Source of the DNA: Laccaria trichodermophora
Lineage: Eukaryota; Basidiomycota; Agaricomycetes; Agaricales; Hydnangiaceae
DNA: 64,000 bases
NCBI GenBank assembly: GCA_018417955.1
Contig: JACTVC010000005.1
Location: 186,001 to 250,000 of the forward strand
Reading direction: 5' to 3'
Shown here: in pieces, positions 53,732-64,000 of the stretch
Numbering within the stretch: position 1 is the first letter of the stretch
How the letters are laid out: each line of letters begins with the position of its first letter
Notes under the pieces: model-generated
Told to the model about the DNA's origin: nothing
What the model saw: the letters and a program-made list of their open reading frames with translations, nothing else
The model's database searches: none
Program-made: the position numbers and the translations under genes

Positions 53732-55268
53732 TCAAGGTCTCTTCTTCTTCCTTGGATTTCCCTCCCAATGCCTCTCAGTATTGATCGTCGTCGTCGTCGA
53801 CCACGCCGCAGATCCAGATGCAGACACACTGCGATAATCAAAGTCCACCTCAACCACCTCGGTTTTGATCTCGCCTTCACCAGAGTCGAATCCTCGTCCA
53901 TACCCCATGTCCTCAGCAACCGGAATAGAAACCCGCATGAAGTCCCACGCAGCCATGGCACGTTCACCAGAGTCCCATGCTTGTGTGGCTTGTCGTTCAA
54001 TCTCGCGAATGACCATGGCGCGTCCATCGCGCGAGTGGCGAGGAGCTGGAAATCTATCATGCCACTTTAGTGTTATGAGAGTTGGGACCGGGAGGCGTAT
54101 CATTTACCTCCCACCGATATGGTTTAGCACGAGCTTGGCGGCACCAACTTGTTTTGCAAAGGAACCCGCCATCTCTGGAACAGAATGCCCTCTCAGTAAA
54201 GCCTTCTCCCGCACCTCCTCGGGTCTTCGTTTGGCCAGCCTTCCAGTTGCATCGGCATGTGCTGGGATATGTGCGTCGGTCGCTTCATGAATGAGCAATG
54301 ATGGTGACGGATTGATGCATAACGGCGCGATGGCAGAAGGGTCATGTGTGTCCCCTAAAATGACGATCTTCCTATAGGGCGCCTGCGTTTCAGTGAAAAC
54401 ATATCCTATACATGGATCTTGAGAAATCGATGAGCTTTAGTGGAGATCTCCGCTGCTTGGCTAATCAAAAGCTTACCGCGATGTTCAATAGGTCCAGCGT
54501 TGACAACGATATCACCCAAATCACCCGTGATATTTTTCCACGAACCATCAACTGAAGCCCTGATATCCTTGCCCTCCACTTCATTAACATGCAAAATATT
54601 CTGCTCAGCAATCGCAAAACGAGAAACGGCGTGAACGGGATCTGCATGGTCGCAAGGTGTTACTGGGTCATTTTCTGACAACAACTCGTGAACAGTGTAG
54701 TTATCAGCTGTATTTGTGAACGTCATCTTCATAATTTGGCGGACAAAGGTGCGAATGCCTGCGGGTCCATAAATTTCTATCTTTGGCTGCAATGATATGG
54801 ATAAGATACAGCGGCGATTGCAAGATAATGTGAAGCTTACGAGTGCACGGTGAGACGAGGTTGATGGCTGAGATCCAGCGGGTGGGGGGAATAGAACATT
54901 TCGCAAGAGTGGGACAATACCCATGATGTGATCAGCTGGCAAAATATATTTAACCAGTGAGCGTCTGTGGGCGTACGCCGGCCACTCACCGTGCATATGA
55001 GTGATGAAGATCTTGGTTATCTTGTTGGGTCGGACCTGATAGGTATTTGAAGGCTGGAACTGAAATTGGCGGATAGTTCCTTCCGCACAGTCCACCACTG
55101 CACTGGCAGTTTCTGTTAGAAATGGAGGCTTTGTGCGAATGTGACATACGAACTCCAGAGTGAACTGTCTTTGAGAAATTCGCAGACCAAGGAAGAGCAG
55201 TTTCTTGATTCCGATGGTCCTCCACCACTTGAAGTACCAAGGAAAAGCACGGACATGTGTTGAGGCAT
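53732..55268 (-). CDS. tRNase Z, short (ELAC1-like) form
   Basis: Metallo-beta-lactamase endonuclease that removes tRNA 3' trailers. The start MPQHMSVLFLGTSSGGGPSE is the N-terminal beta strand of the fold, followed by MVDCAEGTIRQFQFQ. The zinc motif is ITHMHADHIMG (HxHxDH), formed across an intron. Further ligands lie in ILGDTHDPS and VLNHIGGRF, and GYVFTETQAPYRKIVILGDT is typical. A flexible-arm-like stretch (VTPCDHADPVHAVSRFAIAE) fits tRNase Z. Six exons. The length fits the short form. The C-terminal tail past the last His is Thr/Arg-rich and ends KKKRP. Mitochondrial or cytosolic location cannot be told. Confidence 0.88.
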
Positions 55269-55508
55269 TTTTCTATTGTCTAGATAGCGTATGTGACTTG
55301 AAGCACGCCGGGGAGGACGACGACAAGAGTTAATTGGCCTAATTCGCAAAATCCGTTGAGGAAGGAACAGCATAGGCACGGGCACGTGATCAAAATGGCT
55401 GACTTGTTCAACGTCAAAATTGGCTTGAAGCAACCTTGAAGCATAACCTTTTTCAACGGTGTACTCGTCGTCGTCGCTCCTCTTGTCCCCAAACCACACT
55501 CTTTTATA

Positions 55509-56921
55509 ATGAACACCCCTTTATATTTTCACAGGGACCACAAAAGCCGTCACGAACACCAGTCTAGCCCTCCTGTCGTTCTCCAAGTCCCTAATGTCTT
55601 CATCGTCCCACCAGAAGAAGACCATTCTCCCATCTGGTGCTGCTTTGACGCTGCACAACCATCCCGATCATTTTCACGACTTGTGGAAGAAGAAATTGAA
55701 TTTCTTGACTCTGACTCCGTTGCCAGCCCTCGCCAAGCTGGCGAAACGAGGTCCATTGTTGACGCATTAATGAGCGACGAGTTCGCAGACAATTACAACG
55801 ACACAGATTCCGAATTTGACGGGGAAACAGATCAGGATCCGTACCGCGACTACCAGTCCGAGACGATAGGGCGTACACAGTATTCACGGCTACCTCGCGA
55901 TGCAGCAGAGGACTCGGATGTGATAGAAGTCATCAAAGTCGGTCGAAGTAGGTCTCGAACCAAAAATGAAGATCAAATCCCCGAACCTATCAAGACCAAA
56001 CCGTCCAGCACGTTCAGAGCCCGTGCCTCCAGGGCATTACGCTCTTTAACAGGCAGCCTTCGCGCATCCAAACCACGGGCCCACAATATATCTTCTTCTG
56101 CCCCATCAAATTCTCAGATACAACCTGACGAGGAACGGGGTTCCTCATCTTACCCTCGTCCCCGCACGCCAACTATGTCTCGTAGGAGCTCAGTAATCCT
56201 TTCTCAACTCTTCTCGGCACCTTCGCTGAAATCCCGCGCTTCAACTTCTTCCTTTGATGATCCCGCAAATAACATTGCTCCCAGCTCACCCTCGGCGCCT
56301 TCTTTTCCGTCCAGCACTCATCTACCCACCTCTCGTCGAGCCTCGATATATCAAGAAGAAAACCAAGACCTTCAATCTCGAGCTCCTTCGCCTTGCCTTT
56401 CCACGGCTAGTCATAAAACCACCAATCGTCGGTTTTCAATGCTTAATCTTCAAAAGATTTTCTCTTTTTCTTCAACATCTCGGGCAGCCACACCTAGTTC
56501 AGATGATATCGAGTATATCCCATCGTCTTCCCGTGTACCGTCCGCGACCTCTTCCGAATCTACTACGTCTGGGCCACAAACTCCTACAAGCACAGAAGAA
56601 ACTTTTCCCACCCGCCTTGCCAGTCTCGAAAAGAGACAATCTGTTGCGTTTGATCTTCAGACGGCATCCCAGTCAGATGTCGCAGTCGGGTCCAACTTGC
56701 GTCTTGCCATGCATGCCGTTGTCTCTGATCCGTTCAGAGCCGTTGGCTTTGAAAGAGACTCTGACCCCGCTACAACCCCAACACAGACGCATTTCAAGGT
56801 CGATGATTCGGGTTTAGGAATGGACCAGGGCGACATGAGCCTTGAAATGCGCCTGGACTCGCTGCACTTTGACTCACTTTCGTTTGATGCTGATCACTTC
56901 AATATCTCCTTGTCGCGTTAG
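55509..56921 (+). CDS. Intronless Ser/Pro-rich protein of unknown function
   Basis: A single 470-codon ORF with no intron, unusual in this intron-dense window. The first 160 residues are acidic (FADNYNDTDSEFDGETDQDP). The rest is Ser/Pro/Thr-rich and basic, with repeats of the type SRRSSV, SRRASI, NRRFSM, each followed by a short hydrophobic stretch (ILSQLFSAP, MLNLQKIFSF). These look like phosphorylation sites for basophilic kinases. The end is a mini-repeat (LDSLHFDSLSFDADHF). No family recognised. It may be a disordered signalling or cytoskeletal scaffold. Codon-scale order and length argue that it is a real gene. Confidence 0.72.
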   Translation: MNTPLYFHRDHKSRHEHQSSPPVVLQVPNVFIVPPEEDHSPIWCCFDAAQPSRSFSRLVEEEIEFLDSDSVASPRQAGETRSIVDALMSDEFADNYNDTDSEFDGETDQDPYRDYQSETIGRTQYSRLPRDAAEDSDVIEVIKVGRSRSRTKNEDQIPEPIKTKPSSTFRARASRALRSLTGSLRASKPRAHNISSSAPSNSQIQPDEERGSSSYPRPRTPTMSRRSSVILSQLFSAPSLKSRASTSSFDDPANNIAPSSPSAPSFPSSTHLPTSRRASIYQEENQDLQSRAPSPCLSTASHKTTNRRFSMLNLQKIFSFSSTSRAATPSSDDIEYIPSSSRVPSATSSESTTSGPQTPTSTEETFPTRLASLEKRQSVAFDLQTASQSDVAVGSNLRLAMHAVVSDPFRAVGFERDSDPATTPTQTHFKVDDSGLGMDQGDMSLEMRLDSLHFDSLSFDADHFNISLSR

Positions 56922-57125
56922 CCAATGTCTTCTCTTCACGTCGTTTGCATATGCTCATTTCATTTTTCTTATGACTACTATATTCCTTCCTTGGACCTTT
57001 GACGTTTTTTTCATGACCATGGCATTATTATTGGGTTGGAAGTTTAAAATGTCATATGTATATCGTCACCCATTCCACGACTTGATACTTAAGACGCTAG
57101 AATTGTTACTCGTGGCTTGCCCTAA

Positions 57126-57835
57126 CTAGACATCTTGTATGGAGGGGGAGACCCAAACAGCCTAGTGAAAATTCACCTCAGTGTCCTTGAAACGATGGAT
57201 CAGCGTACCGTCGTTGTGAGGCTTTCATCCCCGTCCTTCCCTACAATCCGCGTCGCCGATCCACCACCAACACTTGGAGTAGTCACAAACGTCGCAAGCT
57301 TTTCAATTTTTTGTTTATCGATTCCATACTTTTCCGCCAGTGTTTCCAAGTCGTGTGTCGTCCGTGCACCCTTGCGTGCATCCAGTAACTCGCTCAGAGT
57401 GGCGGCACGCAAGCGGTTCCGCGTAGGTTGCATTGAAACAGCTTCCTCTTCAGATTCGGTGCGAGATTGGAAAAGTCGGTTTGTATTGCTGACTTCTTGC
57501 TTCTGCGACAAACGGAGCTGAGTCCGTCGATTGGGTAAGTATATGCTGATGATTCTTACCTGATGAACAGTCTGTGTGTATCGATCCACACGGACAGCGC
57601 CTAGTCGATTAAGATTGGCTAGAAAATGGGGGTCTCCTGCATCATCCTGGATAGCTATTAGATTGTCAAGGCTGCTAGCTCTCTGAGACGTCTATGTGCC
57701 GATACCTTTGGACTTGTGTTCCGCAGCGAGAGTTTGCCGCGGAGCGTCGTCGAGACGGGGAGCTCTAGCTCCAGACCACGCTGGAGCTTTGGATTTGGGA
57801 AATGTGCGAGCGGGTTTGGAAGTTGAACTTCCCAT
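57126..57835 (-). CDS. Conserved fungal protein of unknown function
   Basis: Four exons. It starts MGSSTSKPARTFPKS, a potential N-myristoylation site. Conserved blocks follow: APAWSGARAPRL, GDPHFLANLNRLGAVRVD, NRLFQSRTESEEEA, ELLDARKGARTTHDLETLAE and KYGIDKQKIEKLATFVTTPS. The last exon (AVWVSPSIQDV) was added because relatives, as I remember them, end with VW.(D/S)P; without splicing the frame stops six bases later at 57200. The acceptor 'gatgatgcag' was chosen to keep the frame. The HDLETLAEKYGID segment looks like a small helical domain. Function is unknown, and I know no characterised orthologue. Confidence 0.75.
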
Positions 57836-58229
57836 AGTGGAGGAAAATAAATAAAAAGACTCTTACAGCAAGTAACACTATTAGGTCTATATCGGTTTTA
57901 CGACTGTTCTTTTGCAGCCATCCTTTGTTGTACAACTACGTAGCCGAGGACAGAAAAAGCGACAATAGAGTAAGATAAGAGCTAAAAGCATTGTTTCCAG
58001 CACCAACCAACAACAGAAAAGCCTCATTTTGTTCAGCAGAAAGGACTGGAGGAGAGGCAGATGTAGCGCTGTAAGGTTGGGGGTATAAAACGGAAAAATA
58101 AGCAACCTGTAAACCAAGCAGACGAGCACAAATTTTTTGGGCTACCGCTATTAAGCAAAGGAGTGTGCGAGGTGACAGTAGATAAAGAGGATAAAAGAGC
58201 GGCTTCATGAGATGTCGTGCGAATGGCGT
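57836..58229. other. 3' region of PUF gene and promoter of the 57126-57835 gene
   Basis: This 394-bp stretch lies between two minus-strand genes. It contains the PUF 3' UTR and the promoter of the conserved unknown gene. Short hydrophobic ORFs occur on the minus strand but show no conserved pattern and rely on non-ATG starts or low complexity. Confidence 0.5.
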
Positions 58230-61200
58230 TCAAGTGTGAAAGGTACCCATGTTCGAAGGCAGATTCTGGTTCTGCTGTTGTTGCTGGCTTTGGTGGTAGT
58301 ATCCATTATACATGTGAGGAGAAAGCACCATTGGTTGCGGTACATGTCCTCCATACATCGTTGGAGGCTGTGTCATCTGATTCATGAGGTTGACAGGTTG
58401 CAGAACGGGTGAATGGTTTCCGTAACTCGAGTTCACTGCATTGCCAATCGATCCGTTGGGAGGAAGACCTGCGTTGCGGCGACCACCGAGTTGTCGGGGA
58501 CTGCTAACCTCAGGAGAACGCATTGCAAAGGGGTTGAAAGGATCTGAAGAAGGAGAGAAGGTGTTTATGGTGTTGGGGGGAACACGTCGGGGAGCGCCAG
58601 CACTTGCAGAATTGAAGGTAGGATCAATGTGAAGTTGGGGTGGGCCAGCTTGAGGATTCTGACCGCCCATTTGTAATGCAGCCATCATAGAAGCCAATCC
58701 TTGATCATTAGAAGGGTAACCGGAGGGAAGGCCAGGAACGCCAAAATTTTGCGACATGGCTTTTGAAGATTTGCCATTCGGAGGCACGTTGGTTGCGTAC
58801 GTCGGCTGATAGTTGGGGACGGGCAACCCGACCTCCTCAATAAGCTTGCGATATGCCTGAGTAGCGATTACTTTTAATTCTATAAGAACCCTCTTTGTAG
58901 CCTCAATATAGATGTGTTTTTCCGTGGGTTCAATGAAAGGGCTGGTGAGGATTTTGATGACAACAGCAACACCGTTCACTTGATCACCCAAAACGTCAGT
59001 GAGAACGTGATCGCCTTGCGACGAGAAAAGAGCTTCTACGATCTGGTGAGAAGCATTGGGCTCGATCTTCTGGTTGACAATACGGAGAACGGTGAGAGAC
59101 GCGAGCTTGTGTGTGCAAAGATGGGAAAGGTGAGGGGCGAAGCGAGGTGCTAAAAGGTTGTATCGAGATGGGAAACCAGAAGTATCGAGAAGCCAGTTCA
59201 GTAATAGTGCACCATTGGGATTAGTGGCCAGCGGAATAGAGTTAAGGATGACTGCCGTTGCGATGCGACGCTGTTGGCTTAATGTGATGTGAGGGCTCTC
59301 TAAGCAGGCTCTCATGCTGCGTGCTCCATATCGACCTTGGGCGACTTCCCACATACGATCGACGATGGCATCAAAAATGAAATCATTAGCAGGGGCGCCA
59401 AAACGCAGACAGCACCTTGGCGGTTCAATTACGTTAGCGTGAATTAGCTCAGTGCTGGAAACAATGCCACTCACTGTACGACGTAATTCCCAAATTGGTC
59501 CAACAAAAGCGGGGGTGCATATGCCCGAAGATTCTGAGCAATCAAGGCGACTTCTTCAGGCGTTGTAACACATTCAATGATTTTCTGGGCGGCCCACGTG
59601 CCGTTCTTGTGAATACCAATCATTGCAAGATTGGGACAGATACGCTCAAGCATGGCAAATCTGGGATTCGGGGAGCACCGTTCAAAGAGCTTTTGGACAA
59701 CCTGCTCCAAGATGTATAAAGAATTTGAATCGAGGGCTTCGAATACATACCGTATTTCCAAGCCAGTCCGAGGCAAGATCGACAATCTCCCCGTCCAAGA
59801 AATCGGCCGCAACTTGATCGGTTTCCTCCACAGTCATCGTGCCCGAGTCCAGACGTTTGCGGAGTTCACGCAATTTGGATGCATCCCACCGTCTATTGTG
59901 GGGACGCTCAGATACCAAAGGGATTGTGGTGTAGTACATGGTGGGGGGCCGGAATTCTGGATGAGGCAACAATAATATTCAATGATCGACGAACGTCATG
60001 AGAAGGAACTAAAAACACACCTGCAAGTGCTTGAATGTCGCTCTCGGAATCATTAGTTCCTGCGCTGAGTTCGCGCAATATCATTTGCTGCTCGGTGACG
60101 GATGCCGCCCAGCCAGGTGGTTTGAGATTGTCTGATCCAAATGTGTTTCCATGAAGGCCAGATGCGATCATGCTAAGGAGTAAGTTTGATCGATAATTTT
60201 CAACTGCCCCACCGAGTACTTGTTGATCCGCGGGAATAGTGGATGCTCCCTTGACTGCGCGCAAAGCGTGGATGGTCGCTCCGACACTCAAGTCACCAAC
60301 ACCTTGAACTATCACGTTCGGATTCTCCTCGGGACCGCCATTGCTTTCTTGGCCGTTCTTGACGGGCACCTTGGCAAAGCCAATCCTAATAGCACCAACG
60401 TCACTTCCCAACACATCGCGACCGTTCAGAGCTTTACGAGCACGAACAGCGTCATCAAGACGTTCAAAGTTGACTTTAATAGAGTTTTAGCGAGCACGTT
60501 GGGTAGTATGAAGAGAAGGAACTGACTGAAACCGCAGTTCTTATGAGTCAACACACGAGCGGACTCAATTGGCCCATAAGGACTAAAAACGCTCAATATC
60601 GTAGCAGGCGTTGTAGTTGAAGGTATTGAACCAATCCAGAGCGCTCTTGTTGGAGTGGATTGAAGTTGCGCGTCCATGGCCCCTAGACCCGCATTGGTGC
60701 CCGAAGATTTACCCACACCAGCACCTGGAGAGGTGGGACCAGGACTAGATGAGTTACCCTTCGCCGGGGCAACAGGAGCACTATCCGCTTTCCCAAACCC
60801 AATGCGAACCGTTTGGCCGTTTGGCATTCCAATATTACCTCCTAAACGATTTAGAACATCCTCTTTGGCTCTGATGGCATCCGCTTGGTCAACAAAGTTG
60901 ACAAATCCACACTCCTGAATAAACGATCAATATGGTAAAGTCGAGAAGAGGTGTGCAACCAACTTTTTCAGGGAGGAGCCTAAGACTCTCAATGGCGCCG
61001 TATGGCGCAAATACATGAATAAGCTGTTCACTGGTGACCGCGCTGTCAAGATTTCCGATCCAGAGTGAACGAGTTGGCGTTTGGATCTGAGAATTTTGAC
61101 CCTCTGACTTGGGAGAGACGGATCGTGTTTGAGCAGACGGTGCTAGAAGGTATGCAGAAGCGCCTCTTCCAATGGGGATGTCACCCCCATTGGGAAAATG

Positions 61201-62487
61201 AACGCCTGGGGAGACGCCACTTCGAACGGGTGTTGATTTATCCGTCTTCAATATACCCGAAGAGTTTCCGACATTGATTCCAAGTGAGGGAAGGTTAGTA
61301 CTCGGAAGCTCGGCGGCATAAGGATGGGTATCAGCCGTTGTAGCGCGCCGTTGGATGGATCGCATGGGATCGTCGAGGATTCCGACAGAAATCGCGCGTG
61401 GTCTCGCAGCAGCGAGATGATCCGCAGTCTTGAAACCTTTCGCCAGATAAGATGCAGCCGAGTACCCTCCATCAGGGGTGGGCACCTCGTAAGGGCTGAG
61501 GTGTTGGCGGGAATAGCTATGGTCCTCGTAGCTCTCGAAATATTCCTCTTCTTCCTCAGCAGCTAATGGGGTTGACAGCAGAGATCCGGACGGGGTAGGT
61601 CGGGTTCGATAAGGATTGGATACTGTGCTAGCCCGCATGCGCGATGGATTGGCGAGATTTCCTGCGATGGCTGCCTGAGCTTGGTTGCGCAGTTCTGAAA
61701 TTGTGGCGGCAGGTGGCGGCCGGTGAGCGTCGTCCAAACCAAGGTAATCAAGGGTGTGGACGTCAAAATCATCAGCTCCAGAGTCAGCAGATGTGACAGA
61801 CCGCAACTCGTCAAGGACGGAGAACCCATTACCACCGCCGTTGGCAGAGGACAGCCAAGACGAAGAAAAGATGGACGGACCAAACGCGTTGGATAGTCCG
61901 CCCGTTGGCAACGTGAGGGAGCCCGACCTCAATCGGCTGTTGCGCTCCGTGACTGCTGACGAAGCCACGGATGAGGCGACAGATGTGGCGTGACGCAAGT
62001 TGGGTCGAGTGGGGGCCGCCACAGGTGCAGGGGGTGCTACAGGCATCTGTCGTGGTGGTTGGTCAACCGGGACGTCGGTAGAAGCCGGGAAACTGTTTGA
62101 TGTGGTCGATGCTGCAGCAAAGCGCTGGGCAGCGAGCTGGACGTTGGAAGGTAAGGTTCCTGCCCTTGCCCTCCTAAACCCTGGTGGGTAATTAGCGGGA
62201 GGCAGAGTAGTGCCATCCCCAGACGTCGTGATGGAGGGTGAGGACTCGTTTGGAGGTGAACCACCCGATGCCAGGGCGCGCAATGCAGGTGGCCTATATC
62301 TGCCACCCAACCTTTCCTCAGCTTGCAACTCCCTGGCTCTATTTAGATCGATCAGGATTGATGTGCGCGAAAGAAACAGGGAAAACAAACCTTTTGGCAA
62401 ATGCAGCTGAAGGGGCAGGAGGTGGTGTCTTCCCACTGGGAGGAACCCTCGAATAAGAGCCATTGTTGTCAGAGGCCGATAATGACA
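58230..62487 (-). CDS. PUF RNA-binding protein with two RRMs (Jsn1/Puf1-2 type)
   Basis: Post-transcriptional regulator binding mRNA 3' UTRs. Starts MSLSASDNNGSYSRVPPSG. A long disordered Ser/Pro-rich N-terminus of several hundred residues precedes two RRMs: SLWIGNLDSAVTSEQLIHVF with CGFVNFVDQADAI, and ALWIGSIPSTTTPATILSVF with CGFVNFERLDDAV. The Pumilio domain follows, with repeats such as ASDWLGNTVVQKLFERCSP, MIGIHKNGTWAAQKIIECV and LLLDQFGNYVVQ. The later repeats are divergent (ARSMRACLESP, LTDVLGDQVNG), as in yeast Jsn1. The C-terminus is Gln/Asn/Pro-rich and ends MGTFHT. About six introns. Confidence 0.92.
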
Positions 62488-62947
62488 TTATAGAGGACTT
62501 TTGAATGAAGAACGATTAGAGATTACGAAAGTTTGGAGATGCCCCGTGAAATCGTCAAGGTACCAATTAGTCGGAAAAAGGCTGTCCCAGAACTATATGG
62601 ACGTTGTCGTGAATATGCCTTGAAATTCGGCTACGAACCGACGTTTTAGACACGACGACTATCGCCTCCAGTGCAGAGTAAGTAAGAAGAATGAGCAACG
62701 AAAGTGAAAAATAAAATGCAATTTCTGCTGGCCAAGTTCTCACGCCTCAGCTCCCACACTTTTACAAAACCCAACGTTAGAATATTATCAGATACAAATC
62801 TACAATGAGAGTGGTGGTCCTATGCTATAAAGAGTTGAACACAAGCGTGAGCAACATCATGATCGAAGAAAAAAAACTAGCAAGCTAATAAGATTATCTG
62901 CAAAAGAAAAAGAAAGAAAGACTCGCATAACAAATCGATGGAGTTCT
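62488..62947. promoter_or_regulatory. Upstream region of the PUF gene
   Basis: This 460-bp spacer lies between two minus-strand genes and must contain the PUF promoter and the 3' end of the APSES-like gene. AT-rich and A-rich tracts occur near 62860-62930. No RNA gene, repeat or conserved ORF is seen. Confidence 0.5.
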
Positions 62948-63999
62948 TCAAGAAAGAGAATTTCGGGAACCACGTCGTCGCGAGCGAGTTCGTGTCTGGC
63001 CTTGCGCGGCCAACGCATCAGCAACCCGCCTCGACCGACGTAAAGGTCGACCAGGGTGTTCAACACCAGGAGAAGCAGACAATATGTCTTCTAAAGGAAC
63101 CAAAGGTAATTCTGGGAGGTCGGATGGGACGGGAGAGAGGGGTGACATTGGCGAATACGACCTCGCGTCCTCTCCGTCAAACTGCGCCGTGGAATCGTCG
63201 GGAATCACACACAATTCGTGGAAAAGTTGTTGTTCCGTCGCACTCAGAGGGGTTTCCTTCTCTTCGTGATGCTTGTCGATAACGGCCATAGCACCAAGTG
63301 CAAACGGGCCAGACGCAGGCAAGACTGTCGAATCCCGATGTACCCAACCGTGAAGGGGGTCCCAAGCCCCTTGCGGATTGCCTTGATGGTGTTGGGGAGC
63401 TACGGTATCTGTTTGCACAGACAGCAAAGACGCCTGAAGCGTTGACCCGAACGGCCTGCCGAATTGATTTAAAAACCTCCCCTGTGCGTTGGATCGGTGA
63501 AAATCTTGCAAAGCAGATGGAAAACGCTCAAAGAGCGAGTCGGAAAGAAAGACATCGAGAAGGCCACCTGGTAATGGGTGGTCTCTCACGTAGGCTTGAG
63601 CGGCCGACAGGGGCACCCATGTGCCACCGGAGACGATGGGAGAGCCTTTGGTAATCACGGTCGCGTTAGGGATGGCGCTTAATATGGGGTGTGGGGCACC
63701 TGAATACGCCACAATAGGAGACAGGTTGACAAAATCGGTATCAATGCGGCGTAGAAGAAGAAAGGGGCCCAGCATCATCTGATACACCGAAATATCTAAC
63801 AATTCATGTCAGCAAAATGATTGTAATGACGGAAGAGAGCGAAACAAACCCTCGATTTGAGTTGCACTGATGGCAGGTGTGCAGGGTTGGCACGTGTGGA
63901 CTACTACAACGGAAGGTGTCGAGGAAGATCCAATGCAGCGGGTTTCATGCGGCGATACACAGGGCGGGGGTGGCGAGGGGATCTGACGAGGCGCCACAG
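62948..63999 (-). CDS. APSES/KilA-N-like DNA-binding protein, C-terminal part
   Basis: Partial: the N-terminus lies beyond the right edge of the window. An upstream segment (SATQIE) is joined by a GT-AG intron to DISVYQMMLGPFLLLRRIDT, then DFVNLSPIVAYSG, SPIVSGGTWVPLSAAQAYVR and LLDVFLSDSLFERFP. The order (short strand, 'R..D..VN.S', then 'GTW.P...A') is that of an APSES/KilA-N helix-turn-helix domain. The C-terminal 150 residues are Pro/Ser-rich and acidic (PLSPVPSDLPELPLVPLEDI). They end with Arg-rich clusters (RPLRRSRRVADALAAQGQ, RTRSRRRGSR), possible nuclear localisation signals. The family call is moderate. Confidence 0.58.
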
Positions 64000-64000
64000 A

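Noticed and set aside
57887..58233. Overlapping hydrophobic minus-strand ORFs downstream of the PUF gene
   Set aside because: No conserved pattern, several need non-ATG starts, and the region fits a 3' UTR plus promoter.

Overview
This window is eukaryotic and fungal, most likely from an agaricomycete (mushroom-forming basidiomycete). The evidence is direct: short introns (mostly about 45-65 bp) interrupt nearly every gene, many carrying CTAAC/CTGAC-like branch sites. Genes sit very close together on both strands, and several protein types are typical of Agaricomycetes (an MLKL-type N-terminal helical domain on a TKL-like kinase, a PriB-like Zn2Cys6 factor, an APSES/KilA-N-like protein). There is no operon, CRISPR array, phage or recognisable transposon. 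Gene models below come from hand-splicing: donor, acceptor and reading frame were checked against known family sequences.

Left third (1-25.9 kb): housekeeping genes. GAR1 (snoRNP), a Mis14/Nsl1-like kinetochore subunit, then three spliceosome genes close together (YJU2, DHX35, CDC5/CEF1) with MIC19 (MICOS) between them. Next come a large Zn2Cys6 transcription factor, NUP37, UMP/CMP kinase, a lipid (sphingoid base/DAG) kinase, omega-amidase NIT2, a farnesylated type I DnaJ, a C2orf76/UPF0538 protein, COG4 (Golgi tethering), VPS2 (ESCRT-III) and a Cuz1/ZFAND1-type AN1 zinc finger.

Middle (26-44.6 kb): a divergent myosin V / formin pair (motor and cable nucleator), a secreted PEBP-like GPI protein, an RBM5/10-type splicing factor, a complex I B15/NDUFB4-like subunit, COQ7, and a small protein with three PGG motifs resembling HN1/Jupiter proteins. 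A tRNA-Leu(UAA) with an intron follows.

Right third (44.9-64 kb): a multidomain gene joining an MLKL-type N-terminal helical domain, a degenerate kinase domain and a RasGEF_N-RasGEF module. It is followed by a Met30-type F-box/WD40 protein, GSK3, short-form tRNase Z, an intronless Ser-rich protein, a conserved protein of unknown function, a PUF protein with two RRMs, and the C-terminal part of an APSES/KilA-N-like DNA-binding protein cut by the window edge.

Most notable: (1) the helical-bundle/kinase/RasGEF protein, whose kinase has lost the VAIK lysine; (2) two apparent G-to-A lesions in essential CDC5 (an AT splice donor and an in-frame TGA at a conserved Trp); (3) six introns that need GC donors; (4) several divergent gene pairs with only 21-48 bp between start codons; (5) convergent COG4/VPS2 coding regions that overlap.
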